Source: Flavobacterium sp.
GTDB taxonomy: Bacteria; Bacteroidota; Bacteroidia; Flavobacteriales; Flavobacteriaceae
Direction of reading: 5' to 3'
Assembly: GCA_019105125.1 (NCBI GenBank)
Contig: JAHRWO010000233.1
Span: 1 to 16,360 of the forward strand
Length of the DNA: 16,360 nucleotides
Below the pieces are notes generated by a model. That model saw nothing but the letters and a program-made list of their open reading frames with translations. It made no database searches and was not told the DNA's origin. Positions 1-6,754 of this stretch are shown piece by piece. Position 1 is the first letter of the stretch; every line of letters starts with the position of its first letter. The position numbers were made by a program, and so were the translations under genes.

Positions 1-1629
1 ATTTTCTAAACTTTTATGATCAATAGCTTTTTTTCTCTTAAAAACAAAAATTTCAATATAATCTGTAAATGATATAAATCTATCAAAGTATAAATTTTTA
101 CTACTGTCAAAATGTTTATGATAAGCATCAATTAAAACATCTAATCTTTTTAGTGATGTTGTTCTATACAATAAGTCATTAATATGAATAATTGTTATTG
201 GTTTAATCCTCTTTTTTAATTTACCATCTATTTTATTTAAATCTTTAATTACATATTCATTTATTAAGTTATTAAATGAAAGCGATGTCAATGTATCATC
301 GGTAGTAATTATAATTGGATAATAAATTAAATTATTATTTTTAGCACACGTGTCAAAAAAGGAATATTTACCCTCATTTGACAAATTAATAAAATTCAAT
401 AGTTGTTTAGCTGCTTTATTTTTATTTCCACTTTCATAAAACTTGTTTTTAATATCTGTTTCTACCTTTTCAAATTTAGAATCTAGTTTAGCAATTAATG
501 ATACTAATGAGTTTTTACATTCAAATAGAAAAACTTTATTCCCATTCCTAATGTAGTAATCTGGTAAAGCAAGATTATTGATATTCTTCAACTTGTAGCT
601 TTTCATTTTATCTTCATTGAACTGAATGTATTTATTACCAAAAACTGAATTAACAGCATTTCCTAAAAGATACTTTTCAACAAAATCCGAACTATAAACT
701 TGGTGAAAATTTGAATTTTCAGAGTTTGAAAAATTCAATAAATCATGATACATCCCTGTAAAAAATTTATTCAAAACAAAATAAAAATCAATAATCAAAT
801 ATTCTCCATTATCCATTCTATATAATGGATTTTTCATTATTTCTGATAGTTCATTCCATTCTGAAGAATTAATATTATGATTTGAGATGTAATTAAAAAA
901 TGTAATCCCTTTCTCTTGTTCGTCAATTGAGAATTTATGATGGCTTATGGCAACCTGACCAATTCTAAATATTAGTGTAAATAACTCATAAAGTGTTTTA
1001 ACATTGAATTTTTCCAAATACCTTGTCAAAGTATTTTCTAATTCCGGTTTCGTATTTATCCACTTTTCAAATTGCACGAATTTTAAAGCTTCTACCCAAA
1101 GTTTTTTATTGGCTAAATCTGTATTGATTAAATATTGATTTAAACCTAAATGAAGATGAAGTCTTATTTCATTTGACATTGACAAATTACCAACCAGATA
1201 CTTTTTTGTAAAAACTTCTAGTCTATTGGCTATTTCGTCATTTACGATTAAATAGAGTTTGAAAAGACTTTCAGGATTATGACTTACTTTTTCAATTTTT
1301 ATCTTTTTCTTTAATAAGATTTCGATAGTTCGTAATGTGCTTATCTTGTTAATTATTTTTACATTTTTGAGATTTTTTCTTTCAGAATGTTCTATAAAAA
1401 CTCGAATAAAATTTGTTTTAAAATCCTCCGATGTATCAGGTATCCACTCTCTAAGAATAAATCTAATTTCTGAATATTCATTTTGGTAAACTAAATGTTC
1501 ATTTTTATTTATAAGTACCAGAAATTCTAATGCACTCTCTAGATGTATTTGCTTAACAAGAACATCCATTGATTCCGAATTTTTATAAAACTCTTTATAG
1601 CCTAATCTGGATATTAGTTTTGTTTTCAT
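1..1629 (-). CDS. Partial PD-(D/E)XK-type nuclease, probable defence protein (C-terminus beyond window)
   Basis: An uninterrupted 543-codon reading frame runs leftward off the window, so the stop codon is not seen. The start ATG (1629) is the first after an in-frame TAA three codons upstream. Residues 1-330 are mostly helical and charged and match nothing I recognise. Around residues 356-372 is a restriction-endonuclease-like core: LPDYY with D357, then a hydrophobic strand ending FLFECK (E370, K372), then a helix with Q409. This fits the PD-(D/E)XK order (D, E-x-K, downstream Q), so metal-dependent DNA cleavage is inferred, not shown. The start abuts the 3' end of a decayed copy of the small MALKPGP gene, the same position occupied by the Shedu and PARIS genes relative to their copies. 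A defence role is inferred from that context. No named family is assigned. Confidence 0.8.
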   Translation of the reverse strand, partial: MKTKLISRLGYKEFYKNSESMDVLVKQIHLESALEFLVLINKNEHLVYQNEYSEIRFILREWIPDTSEDFKTNFIRVFIEHSERKNLKNVKIINKISTLRTIEILLKKKIKIEKVSHNPESLFKLYLIVNDEIANRLEVFTKKYLVGNLSMSNEIRLHLHLGLNQYLINTDLANKKLWVEALKFVQFEKWINTKPELENTLTRYLEKFNVKTLYELFTLIFRIGQVAISHHKFSIDEQEKGITFFNYISNHNINSSEWNELSEIMKNPLYRMDNGEYLIIDFYFVLNKFFTGMYHDLLNFSNSENSNFHQVYSSDFVEKYLLGNAVNSVFGNKYIQFNEDKMKSYKLKNINNLALPDYYIRNGNKVFLFECKNSLVSLIAKLDSKFEKVETDIKNKFYESGNKNKAAKQLLNFINLSNEGKYSFFDTCAKNNNLIYYPIIITTDDTLTSLSFNNLINEYVIKDLNKIDGKLKKRIKPITIIHINDLLYRTTSLKRLDVLIDAYHKHFDSSKNLYFDRFISFTDYIEIFVFKRKKAIDHKSLEN

Positions 1630-1631
1630 TC

Positions 1632-1760
1632 TTTTTTACTACTTCTTCGCAAGTGATTTTAATGATTATGTATTTCCTGATTTGTTTTGTTAACACTTTG
1701 ACTTTAAACTGGTTTACCTATAGAGGTTGCGATTCTTTTAGGTCCTGTTTTTAATGCCAT
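1632..1760 (-). pseudogene. Decayed copy (D) of the 43-aa MALKPGP small gene
   Basis: The frame opens ATG GCA TTA AAA and reads MALKTGPKRIATSIGKPV before a TAA at 1706-1704. This matches the first 17 residues of the intact copies (11954-11823 and 15157-15026) with three substitutions. Downstream of the stop the DNA can still be aligned loosely for the expected length, ending in a run of Ser/Lys codons just before the start of the nuclease gene. It is therefore a C-terminally broken relic. Its leader (1783-1830) is also a recognisable but diverged version of that of the intact copies. Confidence 0.7.
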
Positions 1761-1782
1761 AGTGGTGTGTTTTATATATGTT

Positions 1783-1830
1783 TTACTAAAAAGTATTTAA
1801 GAACGTGAAGGCATTTGCGCACGAGTGAGG
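1783..1830 (-). repeat. Leader repeat of small-gene copy D (diverged)
   Basis: This carries the same elements, in the same order, as the leaders at 11978-12028 and 15180-15229: ttactaaaaa, then a gaacg-cgaagg-att-cgc-cacgag block. Here the block reads gaacgtgaaggcatttgcgc followed by acgagtgagg. The self-complementary GCGA/TCGC pairing of the intact leaders is weakened by substitutions. It precedes the decayed copy D by about 20 nt. Confidence 0.6.
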
Positions 1831-1860
1831 ATTCCTATTTTAAAAAATACAACAAGAAAG

Positions 1861-1943
1861 CCATTTGCTTACTATCCAGCCCTGATAGAAGCGATACCTT
1901 GTAATAGCGGATAGCAGGTCCTTCGACAAAGCTCAGGATGACG
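1861..1943. repeat. Dispersed intergenic repeat of flavobacterial/Bacteroidota type
   Basis: This non-coding stretch contains the phrases cctgatagaagcgatacc, agcggatagcagg and ccttcgacaaagctcaggat. From memory these resemble motifs found repeatedly between genes in Flavobacterium and related genomes; that is a recollection, not a search. It lies 3' of the HNH gene (stop at 1991). Together with copy D and its leader it fills the gene-free interval 1630-1990. No ORF or RNA gene is visible in it. Confidence 0.4.
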
Positions 1944-1990
1944 TAATGGAAAACAAGAATAACCGTTCCTTTCGCTTTAAATATTTTCAT

Positions 1991-2986
1991 TTAACAATAA
2001 TCATCAATTGTGTCTTCACCTGTCCATTCAAGTCCTTGGATTAGGGTAAATTGCTTTTCTGCACCGTTTTTTTCGAAAAAAGTTCCTAGACTGTTATGTA
2101 TATAAACATCGTTTTGATAAGTTACCTCAGCTAAAGCGTAGGGTTTTATTGGGTTTTCTTCACCACTTTTACACATTATCCATAATGTTTTTTCATCTTT
2201 GGATATTGCATACTGCTCAATAATTGAACTCGTGTATTGGTTTCGGGAAAATATTGCTCCAATGGTTACATTTGAAATATAGTTAGCTATGGGGTGCTCA
2301 GATTTTTCCTGTGGACAACATGGAAATTCACTTGGTGTTTTCCAATTTTGTACTTTTTGAACAGCATTTGGAGTTAATGAATTTATTAATTCTACTACAT
2401 CTTCTTCAACATAGATGGTAGGTTGACTTGAAGTACCTCGATTATAAATCCATTTTCCTAAAGAACCCCCGTTTGATGGATTGTTGCTTTTTGCCCAAGA
2501 TAGCATTCTTTCTAAACTAATTTGTGCTTCTTCTTTTGAGACCGTACACATCCACTCATAATTTGGGTCAGGAAATTTATTCTTAAATTTTGAAGGTTCA
2601 GCAAGAAATGCTTCAACGCTCCCACAAATAATTTCGATTCGTTTTGCTGTAATTGGGTTAAGTAAGATGTTTTCTAATCTAGTTACCCAACGTAAATTTT
2701 CGGGTCGATTATTTTGTTTATTTGTATCAATATGATCTACAACATGTTCTTTTGTGGGTGGTTCTCCATGAAAAGCAGTAGCCACTATTCTGTGAATTCT
2801 TACAGCGGCAATTTCTAAATAACCTGACTTTAAGTTCAACTTTCCAAAAGTCCAATTGTTGTCTGTAGGACGCTTTTTTTTACCGTCGATTGGATAGCGC
2901 AATACGGCACCGTTGTCACGAACAGCATATCGCTCTTCTTTGTAAAAGCATTCTATTTCTTTATAAAAGTCTTCTGGTCTAATCAT
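1991..2986 (-). CDS. HNH endonuclease (HNH_3/NUMOD-like)
   Basis: This 331-aa protein has an HNH nuclease domain in its N-terminal third. The motif starts with IHRIVATAF (H65), continues with VVDHID (D84, H85, D87) and closes with NNRPENLRW (N92, N93, N97) and a further Asn at 106. This beta-beta-alpha metal arrangement is typical of the HNH_3 and phage/homing-type endonucleases. Residues 20-60 resemble the DNA-contacting region that often precedes it. Residues 120-331 form an extra domain that I do not recognise. Such proteins nick or cut double-stranded DNA and occur as free-standing endonucleases in phages and accessory islands. Whether this one defends the cell or is itself selfish cannot be told. 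It is monocistronic, with about 215 nt of repeat-bearing DNA upstream. ATG start at 2986. Confidence 0.85.
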   Translation of the reverse strand: MIRPEDFYKEIECFYKEERYAVRDNGAVLRYPIDGKKKRPTDNNWTFGKLNLKSGYLEIAAVRIHRIVATAFHGEPPTKEHVVDHIDTNKQNNRPENLRWVTRLENILLNPITAKRIEIICGSVEAFLAEPSKFKNKFPDPNYEWMCTVSKEEAQISLERMLSWAKSNNPSNGGSLGKWIYNRGTSSQPTIYVEEDVVELINSLTPNAVQKVQNWKTPSEFPCCPQEKSEHPIANYISNVTIGAIFSRNQYTSSIIEQYAISKDEKTLWIMCKSGEENPIKPYALAEVTYQNDVYIHNSLGTFFEKNGAEKQFTLIQGLEWTGEDTIDDYC

Positions 2987-3058
2987 AGAGGGGTCTAAAA
3001 TTTATATCCGTATAATTGAGATTTTTGATTATATGCGATGAATGTTAAAAGTATGATG

Positions 3059-3167
3059 CGAAAGGATTAGCTTCGCTGAACATTGTTTCGCGCACGAGCT
3101 GTATTCGTTATTTTTTTATACCGAACACGAAAGGATTAGCTTCGCTGAATATTGTTTCGAGCACTAG
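3059..3167. repeat. Two direct repeats of 40 bp, long form of the leader repeat
   Basis: Copies at 3059-3098 and 3128-3167 are 37/40 identical and share cgaaaggattagcttcgctg. They are spaced 69 bp start to start. The outer parts (cgaa, ggatt, tcg.gcac.ag) match the leader repeat found 5' of the small-gene copies, but an extra block (agcttcgctgaacattgtt) sits in the middle. They lie in the 215-nt interval upstream of the HNH gene, which holds no gene. Two units are too few for a CRISPR array. Confidence 0.7.
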
Positions 3168-3202
3168 AGGTGGGAATTTTCGGAATAGGACTGAACTAGC
3201 CA

Positions 3203-3979
3203 TTACTTGTAACCTCTATTAACTTCAGTTTTTTTTATTTTTAAGTTTTTTATTTCTCCGGTTTTATAAATTTCTGTTTGTTTTTTAGAATTGTTGAAAA
3301 TAAAAATATATTCATGTGTTTTCCCTACATAAATGTAATCTTTTTCAGTTTTTACGTGATAATTTTCATAATTGAATTCAACTTCATAATTAGGCAAGTT
3401 TCTTTTTATCTTTTCAATATCTACATATGCTTTTGTTATGGAGAAAATTATTAAAGAAATTGTACAAAAAAACAGATAGAGTTTTCTGATGACTTTTATG
3501 TCATTATTTATAACAAGTAATATTGTTACAAATAGAAAAATTAAGTCTTGTTGACACTTTTCAATTATAATTAGCAAATCATTTTCTGTAAAAATTGTTC
3601 TCAAAATTCTAAGCGGGAAAACTAAAATGAAAATTATAGAAAATGATTTTGTCAACGAGAATGAGAATATTTTTTCACCGAAGTTTTTTTGAGCAAAGTT
3701 TTTTAAAAAAATAAAAGGTAAAAAAATAATTAAAGAAATAATGAAAATTAAGTATAATTTTATTTCACTAATAAAGAGTAATGAAAATTCACTTAAGCTA
3801 ATAAACTCATTTATATTAATTCCAAAATATTCATAATATATATAGTTTTTAACCAAACTACAAATTAATATTAATAAAGTTATCAATGGTATCGTTTTTA
3901 ATATTTTATCTACTGTCGGTAGCTGGTTCATAAAATTGTTGCTATCTTGTTTAAATACAAAATTTTTGTAAAGATTCAT
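3203..3979 (-). CDS. Multi-pass membrane protein of unknown function
   Basis: This is a 258-aa protein if translation begins at ATG 3979. The open frame extends to a TTG at 4018 (271 aa), which I consider less likely in this AT-rich, ATG-using organism. There are about five hydrophobic segments (in the 271-aa numbering, near 42-57, 86-106, 126-138, 158-171 and 180-196). A polar 75-residue C-terminal tail with alternating beta-like residues follows. I recognise no catalytic motif or family. The gene follows the BamE-like membrane protein (stop at 4049) closely on the same strand, so the two are probably co-transcribed. A membrane-acting effector is one possibility in a defence island, but nothing in the sequence proves it. 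Confidence 0.6.
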   Translation of the reverse strand: MNLYKNFVFKQDSNNFMNQLPTVDKILKTIPLITLLILICSLVKNYIYYEYFGININEFISLSEFSLLFISEIKLYLIFIISLIIFLPFIFLKNFAQKNFGEKIFSFSLTKSFSIIFILVFPLRILRTIFTENDLLIIIEKCQQDLIFLFVTILLVINNDIKVIRKLYLFFCTISLIIFSITKAYVDIEKIKRNLPNYEVEFNYENYHVKTEKDYIYVGKTHEYIFIFNNSKKQTEIYKTGEIKNLKIKKTEVNRGYK

Positions 3980-4048
3980 TTTAAAATATATTGGTCTTTT
4001 AAATTTTAAGTGCTTCAATAATGGATTCCATTTGCTGATTTACATCTT

Positions 4049-4393
4049 TTAGTTTTGATCTACGGAAGTCATTCTTCCATTTTCAAATGAAACATCTAAA
4101 TCTGAGATGTATTCATTTTTAAGTTTATACCCCCAATTTTCGTAAGTAGTATTACCTATTGTATTTAATCTGACTTCGTCAGGTTTGCCTACTAATAGTT
4201 CGACTGAATCTTTAGGAATACCAACGTAAAGGGTTACTCTACCTTTTTTACCTTTGACTTCAACTTTTTGAATTGTTTTTTCATTTTCAACTTGTGTATT
4301 GCTATTAGCACCTAAACTAATTAAAAAAATAAAAAAGAATGTTGCTACTACACCGGCTACAAAACCGAATATAAAAATTAAAATACTTTTCAT
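4049..4393 (-). CDS. Membrane-anchored BamE/SmpA-like small protein
   Basis: This 114-aa protein has one N-terminal hydrophobic helix (residues 4-27) with no lipobox cysteine, so it is probably anchored and not a lipoprotein. Residues 55-113 have the pattern of a BamE/SmpA/OmlA-like domain: IPKDSVELLVGKPDEV, then W87-G-Y, then a final strand with FENGRM. Those domains usually recognise partner proteins in the cell envelope. The resemblance is to the pattern G..... v..llG.P .... w.Y ... v.f.nG, judged by eye. It is the first gene of a probable two-gene unit with the multi-pass protein downstream. It lies just 3' of decayed small-gene copy F, so the pair forms one module of the array. Confidence 0.65.
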   Translation of the reverse strand: MKSILIFIFGFVAGVVATFFFIFLISLGANSNTQVENEKTIQKVEVKGKKGRVTLYVGIPKDSVELLVGKPDEVRLNTIGNTTYENWGYKLKNEYISDLDVSFENGRMTSVDQN

Positions 4394-4439
4394 TGTGTTC
4401 TCTTTTGATTTAACTAATTACTGATTCTTCGTTTTCTTG

Positions 4440-4528
4440 TTTACGTCTTTTTTTTTTGGAGGTTTTAAGGAATGTATTTCTAAATGTTTTTTAAAATTAT
4501 ATTGTCATTAGTTTGGTTTAAGTGGCAA
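4440..4528 (-). pseudogene. Decayed copy (F) of the 43-aa small gene
   Basis: On the minus strand the shared leader (4585-4549) is followed, at the expected distance, by TTG CCA CTT AAA CCA AAC TAA. This reads LPLKPN-stop where the intact copies read MALKPG. The start codon is lost and a stop has arisen. About 40 nt are missing in the middle. The 3' end (ccttaaaacctcc followed by an A run) encodes SLKPPKK in one frame, matching the C-terminal SLKPSK of the intact copies. It shares the ggaggttttaagga variant with copy E. It lies immediately 5' of the 114-aa gene. Confidence 0.6.
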
Positions 4529-4548
4529 ATAGTTGTTATTTAAAATAT

Positions 4549-4585
4549 TAATTTACTAAAAATAAAGGATAAGCTCCACTGAACT
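4549..4585 (-). repeat. Leader repeat of small-gene copy F (partial)
   Basis: The stretch has aatttactaaaaata exactly as in the leaders of copies A and B. It then runs into aaggataagctccactgaac, which resembles the aaggattagcttcgctgaac block of the 40-bp repeats at 3059-3167. This copy links the short (copies A and B) and long (3059-3167) forms of the repeat family. Confidence 0.5.
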
Positions 4586-4606
4586 TCTTTATACTCAAAA
4601 GCAAGT

Positions 4607-5479
4607 TTATTTTATTTTTCTGCAAAATTTTCTTGCTTCAGGAACTATAATATCAATATGTTCAGGCATTGGGTCTAAATATGTATGCCAAAGCATTCTA
4701 AATTCATGCTGATGTGAATATTCATTTGTTTTCGAAAATAAAACATCTAAACCACTTGCTTGATTGATTACATGAAACATTTTATCCATATCGTTTGTGT
4801 CTGGATTATCCTCACTTTTTATAGAATCTAAATTAAAGTCAGGTAATTGTCTTGTTATGGTTTTATCAGGTTGATATAAACATGGCCCAAAATTAATTCC
4901 TTTAAATTCCGGAATTGCTCTTATAATTTCATCCATAAATTCATGTGGTTTTTCTATAACGAAGCAGGAATCAATACCAAAGTCATCGTACATTTTCTCA
5001 TTATAAGACATACTAGTTGACAATACAAATGCATCATATCCATTGCCTGTCATTGCGAAAAATTGCTTTTCTGAACCTAAGCCTACAACCAAATTTGAGC
5101 CTTCTTTTTTATCACCCCTTTGTTCATCTTGATGTTGATGAAACTTTTTAAAAGAGCTAAGCCTTAATTTGCCATTTTTAAAAAAATCGTCAACCCATTT
5201 TGATTCAAGATATCTAAAAACCATTGGAACGTAAGAATTAACAAATGGATTATTCGGTATTTCTCTTAACCTTTCTGGTATTTTTTCATTTTCATCTAAT
5301 AAATTGAGATGGTCTTCAAGTATTTCTAACCCCCATTCTTCTCTTTGTAAACAGTGAACTTTAAATATATATTTTGTAGTTGAATCTGGTTTAATACCAT
5401 AATTCAATGCAAACTCCTGATTTCTTTTTTGAGCTTCTTCCCTATTAGGAAATCCGTTAAGAATGTATCTTTTTTTCAT
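4607..5479 (-). CDS. Unknown 290-aa protein with DUF2971-like layout
   Basis: I do not recognise this with certainty. Residues 1-75 form a charged helical start. Residues 86-127 have the pattern VFRYLESKWVDDFF, GKLRLSSFKKF, then DEQRGDKKEG, close in layout to DUF2971-like proteins (a short strand, a helix ending in nG.lr.s, then an acidic D..R.D..EG turn). Residues 151-181 read FVLSTSMS and later CFVIEKPHEF. Residues 254-264 contain YSHQHEFRMLW, reminiscent of the W..E.E.R element of that group. The protein is presumably cytoplasmic, with no membrane segment. It stands alone, 3' of a C-terminal relic of the small gene (5609-5647). A defence function is inferred only from location. Confidence 0.7.
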   Translation of the reverse strand: MKKRYILNGFPNREEAQKRNQEFALNYGIKPDSTTKYIFKVHCLQREEWGLEILEDHLNLLDENEKIPERLREIPNNPFVNSYVPMVFRYLESKWVDDFFKNGKLRLSSFKKFHQHQDEQRGDKKEGSNLVVGLGSEKQFFAMTGNGYDAFVLSTSMSYNEKMYDDFGIDSCFVIEKPHEFMDEIIRAIPEFKGINFGPCLYQPDKTITRQLPDFNLDSIKSEDNPDTNDMDKMFHVINQASGLDVLFSKTNEYSHQHEFRMLWHTYLDPMPEHIDIIVPEARKFCRKIK

Positions 5480-5576
5480 TGTAATTTTATTAAGATTAGC
5501 TGATAATATTATAGTTGAACTAAATAATCAATTTTAGATGCACCAAACTATTTTATCTACTTTTAATTTTCCTTTT

Positions 5577-5584
5577 CAAACCTA
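5577..5584 (-). promoter_or_regulatory. Possible -7 promoter element (TAGGTTTG)
   Basis: On the minus strand this reads TAGGTTTG, a match to the Bacteroidota -7 consensus TAnnTTTG, about 100 nt upstream of the 290-aa gene. No convincing TTG-type -33 box lies at the right spacing, so it is a weak candidate. Confidence 0.25.
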
Positions 5585-5608
5585 ATTTTCTTAAACTAAA
5601 GATTTTTC

Positions 5609-5647
5609 CTTATGACTTTTTTTTGGAGGTTTTAAGGATGGGGTATT
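5609..5647 (-). pseudogene. C-terminal relic (E) of the 43-aa small gene
   Basis: Thirteen codons read NTPSLKPPKKSHK, matching the NTPSLKPSK segment near the C-terminus of the intact copies, in the corresponding orientation. The N-terminal half and the leader are absent. The stop codon of abiH is only about 40 nt upstream, as if the AbiH side had replaced the 5' part. The 290-aa gene follows downstream. Confidence 0.6.
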
Positions 5648-5688
5648 AATATGTTCAGTTTTTAGAATGAATAAAATTTATAATACTA

Positions 5689-6750
5689 TTATAGTGGATT
5701 TGATTTTTCAAAAGAAACAACTTTTTTTCTCATCATGCCTTTATCAGTAAAATGTCTAGAAATTTCATAAGTTTTATTAACATAATCATTTTCGTGAGCA
5801 TCTGGACCCCATTTATGGTAATAGATTAAAATTGATTTACAATTTATATGTTCAAAAATTTCTTTTAACATTGTTCTATCTGACAACCCACAAGAATGCC
5901 CCATTATACATACTTGAAATTCATTACCATCAATAAAACGAATTAAATCTTGATAATTTGTTGTCCTTAAATATTTAAAAGATTTAATATGTTCAAATAA
6001 TTGATTCTCTTTCTTATTTTCAAATTTTTTATATTCCTCATTATGTTCATCTCCAAAACCAAAAATGATTGGATTATTGGGATTATTCAATTCTCCATGA
6101 ATGAAATTAATAGTTGTATTCTTTTTTATATTAAGATGTTGAGCATAAACGTTAAATGTTGGTGTATAATTAAAGTTTAATACATGTATATTCTCTATAC
6201 TAGTAGGGTAATCTGGATTAGAATCAATAAGTTGATCAAGTGGGACATCTTCTAATAAAAAATCAAATTTTGCAGGGTTCTGTATAGGCTTATCTGAAAT
6301 AACAACTTCTCTTAAATAGTTTTCTAATTCTGTTTTCAAATATTCAAAATCTTGATTTAATTTTGTAATATCCTCAATCAAATTAGAAGAAGCTTTTGAC
6401 ATTCTTAATAAGTATGAAAAGTAATGATTTTCTAAATCTACCCATTTTTCATGTTGATATACTTCAATAATTTCTTGAAAAAAATGACTTTTATATTCAA
6501 TGGATATATTGCTGTCTCGTTTAGTCTTTAATATATTTAAAATACTTATCAAGTCATCAAGAGTTTTCATTTTTGGAACACCAGTAATACTTGATCTAGA
6601 GTGTAATTCTATTAATTTGACTTCATATAACAAATTACTAAAAAAACTATCTAAAATTTTCTTTAAATAATAAAATAAAAAATCATTATAGCTTGTTTTT
6701 AATTTATGTGATAAATCAAAACCATTTCCTATTAACACTAATCTGTTCAT
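5689..6750 (-). CDS. abiH: AbiH family abortive-infection protein
   Basis: This 353-aa protein fits the AbiH family (Pfam bacteriophage abortive infection AbiH) by its motifs. The N-terminus is MNRLVLIGNGFDLSH (GNGFDL, residues 8-13) followed by LKTSYNDFL. NFNYT is at 192-196, HGE at 218-220, FGFGDE at 230-235 and MGHSCGLSD at 283-291. AbiH was first described as a plasmid-borne lactococcal phage-resistance gene; its biochemical mode of action is not settled as far as I know. Length is normal for the family and the frame is complete. The start lies only 4 nt after the stop of the restriction-modification gene, so the two are almost certainly co-transcribed and translationally linked. The pair looks like one defence cassette combining restriction with abortive infection. 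Confidence 0.9.
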   Translation of the reverse strand: MNRLVLIGNGFDLSHKLKTSYNDFLFYYLKKILDSFFSNLLYEVKLIELHSRSSITGVPKMKTLDDLISILNILKTKRDSNISIEYKSHFFQEIIEVYQHEKWVDLENHYFSYLLRMSKASSNLIEDITKLNQDFEYLKTELENYLREVVISDKPIQNPAKFDFLLEDVPLDQLIDSNPDYPTSIENIHVLNFNYTPTFNVYAQHLNIKKNTTINFIHGELNNPNNPIIFGFGDEHNEEYKKFENKKENQLFEHIKSFKYLRTTNYQDLIRFIDGNEFQVCIMGHSCGLSDRTMLKEIFEHINCKSILIYYHKWGPDAHENDYVNKTYEISRHFTDKGMMRKKVVSFEKSNPL

Positions 6751-6754
6751 AATT

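Noticed and set aside
1569..1754. Plus-strand 61-codon ORF
   Set aside because: It lies across the start of the minus-strand nuclease and the relic small gene. Its hydrophobic content comes from antisense reading of Lys-rich codons.
3059..3167. Possible CRISPR array
   Set aside because: There are only two repeat units, related to dispersed leader repeats elsewhere in the window, with no cas genes and no further spacers.
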